From Flavobacterium seoulense (lineage in GTDB: Bacteria > Bacteroidota > Bacteroidia > Flavobacteriales > Flavobacteriaceae): a stretch of DNA of 64,000 nt. Below are positions 42,485-51,324 of this stretch, piece by piece. Within the stretch, counting starts at the first letter, position 1. Each line of letters opens with the position of its first letter. Location: the NCBI RefSeq assembly GCF_000695795.1, contig NZ_JNCA01000026.1, positions 1 to 64,000 of the forward strand, in the 5' to 3' direction. The translations under genes were made by a program, and so were the position numbers. The notes under the pieces were generated by a model that was not told the DNA's origin, did no database searches, and saw only the letters and a program-made list of their open reading frames with translations.

Positions 42485-44074
42485 TTACACTTGAGGTGCT
42501 CCGGCTAAGATTTCGTCATTCGCATAGCTTTCAAATTTTACAAAATTAGCTTTGAATTTTTCAGCCAGTTCGATTGCTTTTACATCATATAAACCTTTGT
42601 CTTTCCAGGTGTTTCTTGGGTTTAAAATTTCGGCAGGTACTTCAGGGCAGGAATTTGGAATAGCAATTTTAAAAACAGCGTGATTTTGGTAATCGACTGT
42701 GTCTAATTCTCCGTTTAAAGCAGCCGTAATCATAGCACGGGTGTATTTTAACTTCATTCGGTTTCCAGTACCGTAAGCACCGCCAGTCCATCCGGTGTTA
42801 ATCAGCCAAACTTTTACACCAGCATCCTGCATTTTTTTGCTTAGCATTTCGGCATATCTTGTAGGATGCAAAGGCATGAATGGCGCGCCAAAACAAGCCG
42901 AGAAATTAGGCTGAGGTTCGTTGATTCCTGCTTCGGTTCCTGCAATTTTTGCAGTGTAACCCGAAATAAAATGATAGGCTGCCTGACCCGGAGTCAATCT
43001 TGCAATAGGAGGCAGGATTCCAAAAGAATCCGCCGTCAGGAAAAATATATTCTTTGGGTTTTGACCTATAGAACCCGGCTGAATATTATCGATATGCTCA
43101 ATTGGATAACTTACGCGGGTATTTGGCGTAAGCGAAATATCAGTATAATCGACTTCGTTGCTGCCTTGTTTGAAAACGATATTTTCTAAAAGCGCACCTT
43201 TTTTAACCGCTCTAAAAATATCAGGTTCGTTTTCTTCGCTTAGGTTGACCACTTTGGCATAACATCCGCCTTCGAAATTAAAAACAGTATTCTCGCTCGT
43301 CCAACCGTGCTCATCGTCACCAATTAATTTTCTATTTGGATCAGCCGAAAGTGTTGTTTTTCCTGTTCCTGATAAACCAAAGAAAATGGCTGTTTCTCCG
43401 TCTTCGCCTACATTGGCACTACAATGCATTGGTAATGCATTTTCGAAAACCGGAAGAATAAAGTTCAAGGCCGAGAATATTCCTTTTTTCATTTCGCCCG
43501 TATAACCCGTTCCGCCAATGATGATGGCTTTTTTGGTGAAATTTAATATCGCAAAATTCTCCTGACGTGTTCCGTCTGTTTTTGGATCAGCTAAGAAACT
43601 TGGAGCACAAATTAAAGTCCAGTCGGCTATAAAATGAGCTAATTCTTTTTCTTCGGGTCTTAGAAACATATTGTAGCAAAATAAATTGGCCCAGGGAGTT
43701 TCGGTAATGACACGAACATTTAATCTGTAATTTGAATCGGAACATACATAAGCATCTCTTACAAAGATTTCCTTATTCGATAAATAGGCCGTTATTTTTG
43801 AATACAAAGCATCAAATTTTTCCGCTTCGAATGGAATATTAATTTCTCCCCACCAAACTTCGTTTTCAGAAATACTGTCTTTTACAATAAAGCGATCCTG
43901 AGGCGAACGACCCGAAAATTTCCCGGTATTGATTGCTAAAGCTCCTGTTGAAGTTTCAAGACCTTCTGCACGATCCAGTGTCAATTGGTGTAATTGGTCT
44001 GGCGTTAATTGGTAATGAATTTTGACGTTTTTAATTCCGATAGTATCTAGTGAAAAGGGCTTATTGTCGTTCAT
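42485..44074 (-). CDS. pckA: Phosphoenolpyruvate carboxykinase (ATP)
   Basis: PckA converts oxaloacetate and ATP to PEP, CO2 and ADP, the entry to gluconeogenesis. The 529-residue protein has the family length. Motifs include GKFSGRSPQDRFIV, the P-loop GLSGTGKTTLSADPNR with the following DDEHGW metal site, FNFEGGCYAK and GGTGYTGEMKKGIF. It is a single gene on the minus strand. No TAnnTTTG box was found in the 68 bp before its start, so its promoter is undefined here. Confidence 0.97.
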   Translation of the reverse strand: MNDNKPFSLDTIGIKNVKIHYQLTPDQLHQLTLDRAEGLETSTGALAINTGKFSGRSPQDRFIVKDSISENEVWWGEINIPFEAEKFDALYSKITAYLSNKEIFVRDAYVCSDSNYRLNVRVITETPWANLFCYNMFLRPEEKELAHFIADWTLICAPSFLADPKTDGTRQENFAILNFTKKAIIIGGTGYTGEMKKGIFSALNFILPVFENALPMHCSANVGEDGETAIFFGLSGTGKTTLSADPNRKLIGDDEHGWTSENTVFNFEGGCYAKVVNLSEENEPDIFRAVKKGALLENIVFKQGSNEVDYTDISLTPNTRVSYPIEHIDNIQPGSIGQNPKNIFFLTADSFGILPPIARLTPGQAAYHFISGYTAKIAGTEAGINEPQPNFSACFGAPFMPLHPTRYAEMLSKKMQDAGVKVWLINTGWTGGAYGTGNRMKLKYTRAMITAALNGELDTVDYQNHAVFKIAIPNSCPEVPAEILNPRNTWKDKGLYDVKAIELAEKFKANFVKFESYANDEILAGAPQV

Positions 44075-44142
44075 AAGAAAGCAGGTTTAGTAGTTTTTAG
44101 TTTCTATAAAATAGAATGTGATTGTGATTCTTTTTCGAATAT

Positions 44143-44535
44143 TTAATTAGCATCCGATTTTTTTAGAGCATTAAAGAATAAAACTGCCCAGGCACTAATG
44201 AGTAAAAATCCACCAATAGGTGTTACGGGACCAACGAACCTAAAGTCAATAGGAGTGAGGTCATTTGTTGCTAATAAATAAATAGAACCTGAAAAAAGAA
44301 TTACTCCCGAAAGCACTAAATTGGATATGATTTTTTTAGTTTTCGAATTCAAAGCAGGAATAATGCCAACGAACAATAAAAATAGAGCATGGTAAATTTG
44401 GTAACGAACTCCTGTTTCAAAAGTGTTCAATTGTTCGATGTTCAATACTTTTTTTAGCGCATGAGCTCCAAAAGCACCCAGAATTATAGCAATCATTCCT
44501 AATAAAGCCGCGGTCGAAATTATTTTTTTATCCAT
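44143..44535 (-). CDS. DUF423 (YgdD) family small membrane protein
   Basis: The 130-residue protein has four hydrophobic segments (IISTAALLGMIAIILGAFGAHAL, YHALFLLFVGIIP, LVLSGVILFSGSIYLLA, IGGFLLISAWAVLFF) and the family signature GAFGAHALK with GVRYQIYHALFLL. Inner-membrane protein of unknown function. It lies 68 bp upstream of pckA on the same strand with its own TACTTTTG promoter element. Confidence 0.9.
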   Translation of the reverse strand: MDKKIISTAALLGMIAIILGAFGAHALKKVLNIEQLNTFETGVRYQIYHALFLLFVGIIPALNSKTKKIISNLVLSGVILFSGSIYLLATNDLTPIDFRFVGPVTPIGGFLLISAWAVLFFNALKKSDAN

Positions 44536-44558
44536 TTTTGTTCTGTTTAGGTTCTATA

Positions 44559-44566
44559 CAAAAGTA
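44559..44566 (-). promoter_or_regulatory. -7 element of the DUF423 gene
   Basis: TACTTTTG on the minus strand, 24 bp before the ATG. A CAA on the plus strand (TTG on minus) lies at only 13 bp spacing, shorter than usual. Confidence 0.5.
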
Positions 44567-44658
44567 TTCGAAATCATAACAAACTAAAAGCTTTTTAAGG
44601 GATAGTTTGCCTTTTATTGTGCTAAATTTTTGTGAATTTTATTCAAGAAAGGATTTGT

Positions 44659-44725
44659 TTTACCGCAAAGTAGGCAAAGTTTTTTCGCAAAGATTCGCAA
44701 AAGTTCCACAGAGTCGCACAAAGGT
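44659..44725. repeat. CGCAAAG-rich dispersed repeat, copy 1
   Basis: The sequence is built of short degenerate words (ACCGCAAAG, GGCAAAG, CGCAAAGATTCGCAAAAG). A second copy in opposite orientation lies at 46377-46418, on the other side of the saccharopine dehydrogenase-like gene. Such elements are scattered between genes in many Bacteroidota genomes. Confidence 0.65.
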
Positions 44726-44830
44726 TTTTTAGATAAAAATAATTTAGAAACATAGAGATTAATCACATTGACCGAGCCACAACTTTAAAACAAAGTATTT
44801 ATTCGTTTTTTTAGCTTTTAAAAATGATTC

Positions 44831-44884
44831 AACCGCAAATTTGCAAATTTTTTTTGCCATATTTTAATTTGCGAATTTGCGGTT
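44831..44884. repeat. 19-bp inverted repeat (AACCGCAAATT type)
   Basis: Left arm 44831-44849 and right arm 44866-44884 pair at 18 of 19 positions around a 16-base loop. The arms share the ACCGCAAA word with the neighbouring dispersed repeat, so they are probably of the same family. Confidence 0.7.
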
Positions 44885-44905
44885 ATTTTATTTAGTGGCT
44901 AGCGT

Positions 44906-44936
44906 TTGCCTTAGCCCAAACATTTCCTTATTTTTG
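44906..44936 (+). promoter_or_regulatory. Promoter of the saccharopine dehydrogenase-like gene
   Basis: TTG at 44906-44908 and TATTTTTG at 44929-44936, with a 20-bp spacer. The start codon is only 17 bp after the -7 box, so the leader is very short. Confidence 0.65.
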
Positions 44937-44953
44937 AGTTATATTTTCTAGTT

Positions 44954-46312
44954 ATGAGAAATATTTTAATCATAGGTGCAGGTCGATCCGCTTCTTCGCT
45001 GATACAATATCTTCTGAATAAATCTCAGGAAGAACAATTGCATCTTACTATTGCCGATTTGTCTCTGGAGTTAGCACAAAAGAAAACCAATAATCATCCT
45101 AATGCAACAGCACTTGCATTGGATATTTATAATAAAGACGAAAGAAGGGCAGCGATTGAAAAAGCAGCAATTGTAATCTCAATGTTACCGGCGCATTTGC
45201 ATATCGAAATTGCCAGAGATTGCCTGTATTTCAAAAAAAATCTGGTTACGGCATCGTATATTAGTGATGCCATGCAGGAACTTGATGCTGAGGTAAAGGA
45301 AAACAAACTCATTTTTATGAACGAAGTGGGATTAGATCCCGGAATCGACCACATGAGTGCCATGAAAGTAATTGACGAAATTAGAGAGCAGGGTGGAAAA
45401 ATGTTGCTGTTCGAATCTTTTTGTGGCGGACTCGTAGCACCAGAATCTGATAACAATCTTTGGAATTATAAATTTACCTGGGCACCGCGAAATGTAGTTT
45501 TGGCAGGACAGGGCGGTGTGGCCAAATTTATTCAGGAAGGAACTTACAAGTATATTCCCTATGATTCCTTGTTTCGAAGAACCGAATTTTTAGAAGTAGA
45601 AGGTTACGGACGTTTTGAGGCTTATTCGAACAGAGATTCGTTAAAATACAGAAGTATTTATGGTCTAGATGATGTGCTAACTTTGTTTAGAGGAACCATT
45701 CGAAGAGTAGGTTTTTCCAAAGCCTGGAATATGTTTGTGCAATTGGGAATGACCGACGACTCTTATGTGATGGAAGATTCCGAAAATATGAGTTACCGCC
45801 AGTTTATCAATTCGTTTTTGCCTTATCATCCCACAGATTCAGTGGAAATAAAAACCCGTTTCCTGCTCAAAATCGATCAGGACGATATTATGTGGGACAA
45901 ATTGTTGGAATTGGATTTGTTCAACGATAAAAAAATGGTCGGACTCAAAAATGCTACTCCGGCTCAAATTCTGGAAAAAATCCTCAACGATAGTTGGACA
46001 CTGCAGCCCGAAGACAAAGACATGATTGTGATGTATCATAAATTTGGCTACCAGATTAATGGCGAAAAAGTACAAATGGATTCCCAAATGGTTTGCATAG
46101 GACAAGATCAAACTTATACCGCTATGGCAAAAACCGTAGGCTTACCTGTTGCTATGGCGACCTTGTTAATCCTAAACGGAAAAATAAAAACTACAGGCGT
46201 CCAATTGCCAATCAATAAAGAAGTGTATTTACCCGTTTTAGAAGAATTAGAAAAATACGGCGTAGTTTTTAAAGAACAAATGTTGCCGTATTTAGGGTAT
46301 AAGTATAGTTAA
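44954..46312 (+). CDS. Saccharopine dehydrogenase-like protein
   Basis: The 452-residue protein has an N-terminal Rossmann fold (ILIIGAGRSASSLIQYLL) and the saccharopine dehydrogenase C-terminal domain (FMNEVGLDPGIDHMSAMKVID, ESFCGGLVAPESDNNLWNYKFTWAP split over two motifs). The family catalyses the oxidation or formation of saccharopine between lysine and glutamate; related enzymes act on carboxynorspermidine. Lysine breakdown would fit with the glutaryl-CoA dehydrogenase elsewhere in the window, but the two are not linked. Single gene between dispersed repeats, with a strong terminator at 46325-46363. Confidence 0.87.
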   Translation: MRNILIIGAGRSASSLIQYLLNKSQEEQLHLTIADLSLELAQKKTNNHPNATALALDIYNKDERRAAIEKAAIVISMLPAHLHIEIARDCLYFKKNLVTASYISDAMQELDAEVKENKLIFMNEVGLDPGIDHMSAMKVIDEIREQGGKMLLFESFCGGLVAPESDNNLWNYKFTWAPRNVVLAGQGGVAKFIQEGTYKYIPYDSLFRRTEFLEVEGYGRFEAYSNRDSLKYRSIYGLDDVLTLFRGTIRRVGFSKAWNMFVQLGMTDDSYVMEDSENMSYRQFINSFLPYHPTDSVEIKTRFLLKIDQDDIMWDKLLELDLFNDKKMVGLKNATPAQILEKILNDSWTLQPEDKDMIVMYHKFGYQINGEKVQMDSQMVCIGQDQTYTAMAKTVGLPVAMATLLILNGKIKTTGVQLPINKEVYLPVLEELEKYGVVFKEQMLPYLGYKYS

Positions 46313-46324
46313 TTTTATATAATC

Positions 46325-46363
46325 AAAAATCCGTTTACTCTTGTGGAATAAACGGATTTTTTT
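46325..46363. terminator. Terminator after the saccharopine dehydrogenase-like gene
   Basis: AAAAATCCGTTTA (46325-46337) pairs with TAAACGGATTTTT (46349-46361) and T's follow. Confidence 0.88.
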
Positions 46364-46376
46364 ATGTTTTTAAACT

Positions 46377-46418
46377 TAGAGAACTTTGCGAAAAACTTTG
46401 TGTCTTTTGCGGTTAAAA
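46377..46418. repeat. CGCAAAG-rich dispersed repeat, copy 2 (inverted)
   Basis: On the minus strand it reads ACCGCAAAAGACACAAAG followed by TTTTTCGCAAAG, matching copy 1 at 44659-44725. The two copies bracket one gene. Confidence 0.65.
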
Positions 46419-46424
46419 TTTAAA

Positions 46425-47813
46425 TTACTTCGACAACTCCACAAAATATTTATAAAACAACGGAATAGTTTCAATGCCTTTCAGGTAATTGAAAATCCCG
46501 AAATGTTCATTAGGCGAATGAATGGCATCGCTGTCGAGTCCAAATCCCATTAGGATAGTTTTGCTCTTTAGTTCTTTTTCGAATAAGGAAACAATAGGGA
46601 TGCTGCCTCCTGAGCGAACAGGAATAGGAGCGATACCAAAAGTTTCGGAATAAGCTAAGTGAGCGGCTTTGTAACCAATGCTGTCAATAGGGGTTACATA
46701 ACCCTGACCGCCGTGGTGTGGTGTTACTTTTACGGTTACGGCTTTTGGAGCAATAGCTGTGAAATGCGTGCTGAACAATTGGGTGATTTCTTCCCAATCT
46801 TGATTAGGAACTAACCGCATCGAAATTTTGGCGAAAGCCTTAGACGGAATCACGGTTTTGGCTCCCTGTCCGGTGTAGCCGCCCCAAATTCCGTTAACGT
46901 CTAAAGTGGGACGGATAGCGTTTCTTTCGTTGGTAACATAGCCTTCCTCGCCATAAACGTCATTTAAATCCAGTGCTTTTTTGTAATCTTCTATATCAAA
47001 AGGAGCTTTGGCCATTTCGGTTCTTTCTTCCAAAGATAAATCTTCGACCTTGTCATAAAATCCCGGGATGGTAATGCGGTTGTTCTCGTCGTGAAGCGAA
47101 GCAATCATTTTGCTCAAAATATTAATCGGATTGGCTACGGCTCCGCCATACAATCCCGAATGTAAATCGCGGTTAGGGCCTGTAACTTCGACTTCAACAT
47201 AGCTCAAGCCTCGCAATCCTGTGGTGATGGAGGGTTGCTGGTTCGAAATCATTCCGGTATCAGAAATCAGGATGACATCGTTTTTTAGTTTTTCGGTATT
47301 GTTTTCGACAAAGCTTTTCAGGTTTACGCTGCCCACTTCTTCTTCGCCTTCAATCATGAATTTTACATTACAAGGCAAAGTATTGCTCTGGATCATGTAT
47401 TCGAAAGCTTTGACGTGCATATACATCTGACCTTTGTCATCGCAGGCACCACGGGCAAAAATAGCTCCTTCGGGATGAATTTCGGTTTTTTTGATAACGG
47501 GTTCAAATGGGGGTGAAGTCCAGAGTTCAATTGGGTCAGGAGGTTGCACATCGTAATGACCGTACACTAAAACGGTTGGCAAATTAGGGTCAATGATTTT
47601 TTCGCCATATACAATGGGATAGCCGTTCGTTTCACATATTTCAACCTTGTCGCATCCGGCTTTTTCAAGACTTAGTTTCACGGCTTCGGAGGTGTTAATC
47701 ACATCCTGAAAATAAGTAGTATCTGCACTTACAGACGGAATCTTCAATAATTCGATTAATTCGTTGATAAAACGATCTTTATTTTGTTGTATATAGTTTT
47801 TAATGTCTTTCAT
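46425..47813 (-). CDS. M20-family dipeptidase
   Basis: The 462-residue cytosolic metallopeptidase has the M20 signature: VLVYGHYDVQPPDPIELW with the first zinc-ligand His, FARGACDDKGQM with the bridging Asp, and EGEEEVGS with the catalytic Glu and metal Glu. A dimerisation domain (about 190-330) sits between the two halves, and SGGSIPIV and HSPNEHF close the active site. Relatives cleave dipeptides (PepV / CNDP-like). Single gene, convergent to the saccharopine dehydrogenase-like gene. Confidence 0.92.
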   Translation of the reverse strand: MKDIKNYIQQNKDRFINELIELLKIPSVSADTTYFQDVINTSEAVKLSLEKAGCDKVEICETNGYPIVYGEKIIDPNLPTVLVYGHYDVQPPDPIELWTSPPFEPVIKKTEIHPEGAIFARGACDDKGQMYMHVKAFEYMIQSNTLPCNVKFMIEGEEEVGSVNLKSFVENNTEKLKNDVILISDTGMISNQQPSITTGLRGLSYVEVEVTGPNRDLHSGLYGGAVANPINILSKMIASLHDENNRITIPGFYDKVEDLSLEERTEMAKAPFDIEDYKKALDLNDVYGEEGYVTNERNAIRPTLDVNGIWGGYTGQGAKTVIPSKAFAKISMRLVPNQDWEEITQLFSTHFTAIAPKAVTVKVTPHHGGQGYVTPIDSIGYKAAHLAYSETFGIAPIPVRSGGSIPIVSLFEKELKSKTILMGFGLDSDAIHSPNEHFGIFNYLKGIETIPLFYKYFVELSK

Positions 47814-47838
47814 TGATTTGGACGTATTTTGATACTTT

Positions 47839-47846
47839 CAAAAATA
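47839..47846 (-). promoter_or_regulatory. -7 element of the M20 dipeptidase gene
   Basis: TATTTTTG on the minus strand, 26 bp before the ATG; no -33 TTG seen. Confidence 0.45.
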
Positions 47847-47884
47847 CAAAAAACGGAATAATAATTTTTTTTTAATTTTTTCCT

Positions 47885-47913
47885 TTGAATATTGGAAAGT
47901 ATGCTTATATTTG
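47885..47913 (+). promoter_or_regulatory. tRNA-Leu promoter (TTG - 18 bp - TATATTTG)
   Basis: TTG at 47885-47887 and TATATTTG at 47906-47913 fit the consensus and end 15 bp before the mature tRNA. Confidence 0.75.
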
Positions 47914-47928
47914 CACCCACAATAGCGC

Positions 47929-48010
47929 GCGGATATGGCGAAATTGGTAGACGTGCCAGACTTAGGATCTGGTGCCGCAAGGCGTGTAGGTTCGAGTCCT
48001 ATTATCCGCA
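47929..48010 (+). tRNA. tRNA-Leu (anticodon UAG)
   Basis: The 82-nt cloverleaf has a perfect 7-bp acceptor stem (GCGGATA / TATCCGC) and a D-arm GGCGAAATTGGTAGACG. The anticodon stem CCAGA/TCTGG holds the loop CTTAGGA (anticodon TAG). A long class II variable arm (TGCCGCAAGGCGT) and T-loop GGTTCGAGTCC follow. The long variable arm and anticodon give Leu. The 3' CCA is not encoded. Confidence 0.97.
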
Positions 48011-48011
48011 C

Positions 48012-48043
48012 AAAAAAAGCTTCTCAATCGAGAAGCTTTTTTT
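48012..48043. terminator. Bidirectional terminator after tRNA-Leu
   Basis: AAAAAAAGCTTCTC and GAGAAGCTTTTTTT are perfect complements with a 4-base loop, between the tRNA and the convergent GH43-like gene. Confidence 0.92.
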
Positions 48044-48047
48044 ATAT

Positions 48048-49043
48048 CTATTTGTTTGGATTGAGGTTGATATTCACAGTCTTATCTCGATTGCAGATAA
48101 TTTCTCCATCTTTATATTCTAATTCGGCTACCTGAATAGAAGTTCTGCGGGTTTCATAATTGTCAATTCCTTTGTTTGTAGGGATTCGTCCCGGATGTGT
48201 AAAATAAAATATATAAGCTTTGTCTCCCTGAACAATTACGTCGGCATGCCCCCCAATGACTTTATCATCTTGTCCTGTTCCTGGTTCTTGCAGAATGTTT
48301 TTTTCTTGTCGTTTCCAGTTGGTAAAATCATCTGAAGAAAAAACTCCTAATCCTCTCCAAGTATCTATAATCATCCAGTTTTTGTTTTTCCATCTAAAAA
48401 CTTTAGGGCCTTCGCCACGGTCTTTTACTACTTTTTGTCCACTATCAGTCCAATTGTATAAATCTTTACTATCGGCATAATAAACTGATTTTCCATCATT
48501 TTCATTATTGTAATACATACGCCAATTTCCATTGTCTAAGCGGAATACTGCAGCGTCAATACATCTTTCTGAAGCCAGTTTTAATTGAGATTGAAATTTC
48601 CAATCAATTAGGTTTTTGCTTGTAAGGTGGATAATATAACGTGGATGACGCCAGTCTTCAAAAATACTAGGAACAATGGTCAGGTACATATGATAAATTC
48701 CTTTGTGTTCTATAATATCAGGTGCCCAATAAGTAACATCTTTTAGTTTATAATCGATTTTGCAATCGGTTTTATAAGTCCATTTTGCACCATCTTTGGA
48801 TTCGGCAATGCCAATGGGTGTTCCGTGAACCCAGCTCACACCTTTGCTTTCAATATTCGTCCTGCGATTAGTATAAAACATAAACCATTTTTTCTCTTTT
48901 TTATTCCATATCAATGTAGGATCAGCAGCTCCGTCATATATTGGGTCTCGGTATAAAGGTTTGCTGGCTGTCTGGCTTTCCTGAGCGTTAGTATTTGTAA
49001 AGGCTGATGCAAATGTTAGCAAGATGAATATTATTTTTTTCAT
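48048..49043 (-). CDS. GH43-like five-bladed beta-propeller glycosidase
   Basis: The 331-residue protein has a signal peptide (MKKIIFILLTFASAFTNTNAQ). Clan GH-F style acidic residues sit in DGAADPTLIWN, TYWAPDIIEHKGIYHMYLT and RGEGPKVFRWKNKNW, consistent with base, pKa modulator and acid. GH43-type enzymes cut arabinose, xylose or galactose linkages. It lies beyond the SusD terminator but on the same strand, with its own TATCTTTG promoter element. By context it acts on side chains of pectin; the exact family (GH43 or a neighbour such as GH117) is not certain. Confidence 0.75.
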   Translation of the reverse strand: MKKIIFILLTFASAFTNTNAQESQTASKPLYRDPIYDGAADPTLIWNKKEKKWFMFYTNRRTNIESKGVSWVHGTPIGIAESKDGAKWTYKTDCKIDYKLKDVTYWAPDIIEHKGIYHMYLTIVPSIFEDWRHPRYIIHLTSKNLIDWKFQSQLKLASERCIDAAVFRLDNGNWRMYYNNENDGKSVYYADSKDLYNWTDSGQKVVKDRGEGPKVFRWKNKNWMIIDTWRGLGVFSSDDFTNWKRQEKNILQEPGTGQDDKVIGGHADVIVQGDKAYIFYFTHPGRIPTNKGIDNYETRRTSIQVAELEYKDGEIICNRDKTVNINLNPNK

Positions 49044-49068
49044 TCGATAAATAAGGTTGATTTGTTTC

Positions 49069-49076
49069 CAAAGATA
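49069..49076 (-). promoter_or_regulatory. -7 element of the GH43-like gene
   Basis: TATCTTTG on the minus strand, 26 bp before the ATG and downstream of the SusD terminator. No -33 TTG. Confidence 0.5.
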
Positions 49077-49134
49077 AATTTTTCATTTTACGTTTCTATC
49101 CTGTCGTATTCTGTTTTTGAGTTGTGTAATAAAA

Positions 49135-49166
49135 AAAGTGCCATGACAATTTAGTCATGGCACTTT
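49135..49166 (-). terminator. Terminator after susD
   Basis: AAAGTGCCATGAC (49135-49147) and GTCATGGCACTTT (49154-49166) are perfect complements with a 6-base loop, and a T7 tract follows on the minus strand. Confidence 0.92.
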
Positions 49167-49188
49167 GAAATAGTAAGCTTGATAAATT

Positions 49189-51291
49189 TTAGTTAATGTA
49201 ACCCGGATTTTGCCATGCTTTTTTCTGTTCGTCTGTCAAGTTTGAACCATCATCATTTAATAAGCCATCAATAAAGGTTTGAGGTATAGGACGAAGTTCA
49301 TGTTTGTTAGCAGTAATTCCAGTTGCTTCTGGATTATATGCTCTTGTACGTGTTATTAAAGTTCCTGTACGAGATAAGGTTTCCCAACGTTGCCATTCTC
49401 CTAATAATTCACGTGTACGTTCGTTAAGAATAAAATGTAAAGCACGTTGGTAAGGAGATGATGCACCAACTCTTGCGATCACAGCTTCATCTTCTGCTGG
49501 CAAAATAGCAGGGAATGAAGTTAATTGTAAATTAGATGCTGCAGTAGTAACAGCAATAGTTGGGTTAGATAAATAATAGGTATTCATATTCAAATTAGAG
49601 TTGATGTAATTTGTTGCATTTGCTCCTGTGTTTAAAGCATTGGTTTCAAACGCTTGTGAGCCATCTCTATAATATGATCTGTTTTCTCCATTTTTCCATT
49701 GAGCACGTGCACGAATGATGTTAATGTCACCCATGGCTTCATTGAATTTACCTTGTCGAGCATAGCATTCTGCTCTAACTAAATAAGTTTCTCCAAGACG
49801 TGCCATGGTCACATCACGACGAGAATCTCCTCTTTCTGCCTGACGGGATCCATCATCTACTTTATTAACTCCAGCAAAGAAGTTACAAATAGGTTGATTT
49901 TTAAAATTAGGAGCTACATAAACTCCGTTTTGATACAATACTAATGAATTAGGTGCATATTGACCAACTTTAGTTGTTAAAGATCCTGTTGTTGCTGTTT
50001 GGCGAGATCCTACTGTCCATGCAGGTAGGCGACTATTGTTGTCTCTCCATGTTGGATTTTGTACTGCGGCACCAAAAGTAAATCCATTATAAGTTGCATC
50101 GTTTTTAGTATTTAAAATCATTACAATCCCAGGATCTCCTAATTGAACACCGTTAGTATTAGGAGCAACAATAGTATTGGCTCCATAAACGGTTTTGAAT
50201 GTTTTCCACATACGAGAATCATTTACGTGATCATAGATGCCATAACTGTATTCGGTAGGACGAAGACGTTGAAAGTCCATAGAACCAATCCATACACCAC
50301 GTCTAACCCAACCCCCTGAAAAACTTGAAAATTGTGGTGCAAAATAGTTGTAAGTACGGTTTCCAAAACGTCCAGAAGTACTTGCATCAGCATTATGACC
50401 TGCTGCCATTAAGATTTCATTTTGCTGTTCAGCAGCTGAATCTACTCCAGTCCAGTTACCATATAAATCAATATAGTTGCTAGTTAAAGGTCCACGAGCA
50501 TTGATTGCATAGGTACAAGCATCAATAGCTTCATTTAAATCCGCTTCTTTGTATGCGCTATTCCAAGTATCGTTACGTTCTGAAGAACGGAATAATAATG
50601 CTTTAGCCAGAAAATGTGCTGCGGTAGCTTTGGTCCAGGTAATACCTTTTCCATAAGTGAAAATTTCGCCTTGAAAAAGATTATATGCATTACGAAAATC
50701 TGAGATTACCTGTTCCCAACATTGTTCATCAGTCGAACGGGTAAAGTTACGCACAATCCCTTTAGCTGGTTCTGTTTGTAAAACCACTCCACCGTATTGA
50801 GCAGTAAGGCGGTAATAATTGTAACCGCGTAAAAAATAAGCATGAGCCAAGCAACGGTTTCTGATTTCTAAATTTGAAATTTTACTAGCATTAGCTATAA
50901 TTGTATTTGCAGAAGCTATACCATAATACATTTGATCCCAAAGAGCTTCTGGACCTGTAGCATTTCCATTAGCTGCACCTAAGGCAGGAGTTGCTCTAAA
51001 AGGAGCTAAACGACTATCATAAGTATTCCACATTTGATTGGTTAAGTCATTTGCATTGGTAAACTCATCGGTACCATAAAGTGTAATTCCGTAAGCCCAT
51101 TCAAATCCAAAATGCCATCTAATATTACCGTAAAGTGATAATGTTAATGCTTCAAGTCCTTCAGGAGTTTCAAAATAATCTGTTGAATAACGATTTGTTT
51201 GCTCTTCGTCTAGAAAATCTTTTGAGCAGGAATTAAAAGTTAGTCCTGCTAGAATTAGAATTCCTATTCCTATATTTTTAAATTTATTCAT
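49189..51291 (-). CDS. SusD/RagB-type lipoprotein of the pectin locus
   Basis: The 700-residue lipoprotein (signal ILILAGLTFNSCSKDFLDEEQ, Cys about 22) is longer than the usual 500-600. It has the SusD core (NRCLAHAYFLRGYNYYRLTAQYGG split, YLVRAECYARQGKFNEAMGDINIIRARAQW split) and the C-terminal FILNERTRELLGEWQRWETLSRTG split, ending WQNPGYIN. It pairs with the SusC gene 33 bp upstream to capture oligosaccharides at the cell surface. The ligand, by context, is a pectin or rhamnogalacturonan fragment. Confidence 0.93.
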   Translation of the reverse strand: MNKFKNIGIGILILAGLTFNSCSKDFLDEEQTNRYSTDYFETPEGLEALTLSLYGNIRWHFGFEWAYGITLYGTDEFTNANDLTNQMWNTYDSRLAPFRATPALGAANGNATGPEALWDQMYYGIASANTIIANASKISNLEIRNRCLAHAYFLRGYNYYRLTAQYGGVVLQTEPAKGIVRNFTRSTDEQCWEQVISDFRNAYNLFQGEIFTYGKGITWTKATAAHFLAKALLFRSSERNDTWNSAYKEADLNEAIDACTYAINARGPLTSNYIDLYGNWTGVDSAAEQQNEILMAAGHNADASTSGRFGNRTYNYFAPQFSSFSGGWVRRGVWIGSMDFQRLRPTEYSYGIYDHVNDSRMWKTFKTVYGANTIVAPNTNGVQLGDPGIVMILNTKNDATYNGFTFGAAVQNPTWRDNNSRLPAWTVGSRQTATTGSLTTKVGQYAPNSLVLYQNGVYVAPNFKNQPICNFFAGVNKVDDGSRQAERGDSRRDVTMARLGETYLVRAECYARQGKFNEAMGDINIIRARAQWKNGENRSYYRDGSQAFETNALNTGANATNYINSNLNMNTYYLSNPTIAVTTAASNLQLTSFPAILPAEDEAVIARVGASSPYQRALHFILNERTRELLGEWQRWETLSRTGTLITRTRAYNPEATGITANKHELRPIPQTFIDGLLNDDGSNLTDEQKKAWQNPGYIN

Positions 51292-51324
51292 CTTGCTATA
51301 TTTAAATATTATAACTTTTTTGTA

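Larger units (their letters stand above)
44536..44953. other. Repeat-bearing divergent intergenic region
   Basis: This 418-bp region holds the promoter elements for both flanking genes, a CGCAAAG-rich dispersed repeat (44659-44725) and a large inverted repeat (44831-44884). No coding sequence is seen. Confidence 0.7.

Noticed and set aside
47892..48135. Two overlapping short reading frames across the tRNA
   Set aside because: They are read through tRNA-Leu and its terminator and have no protein-like features.
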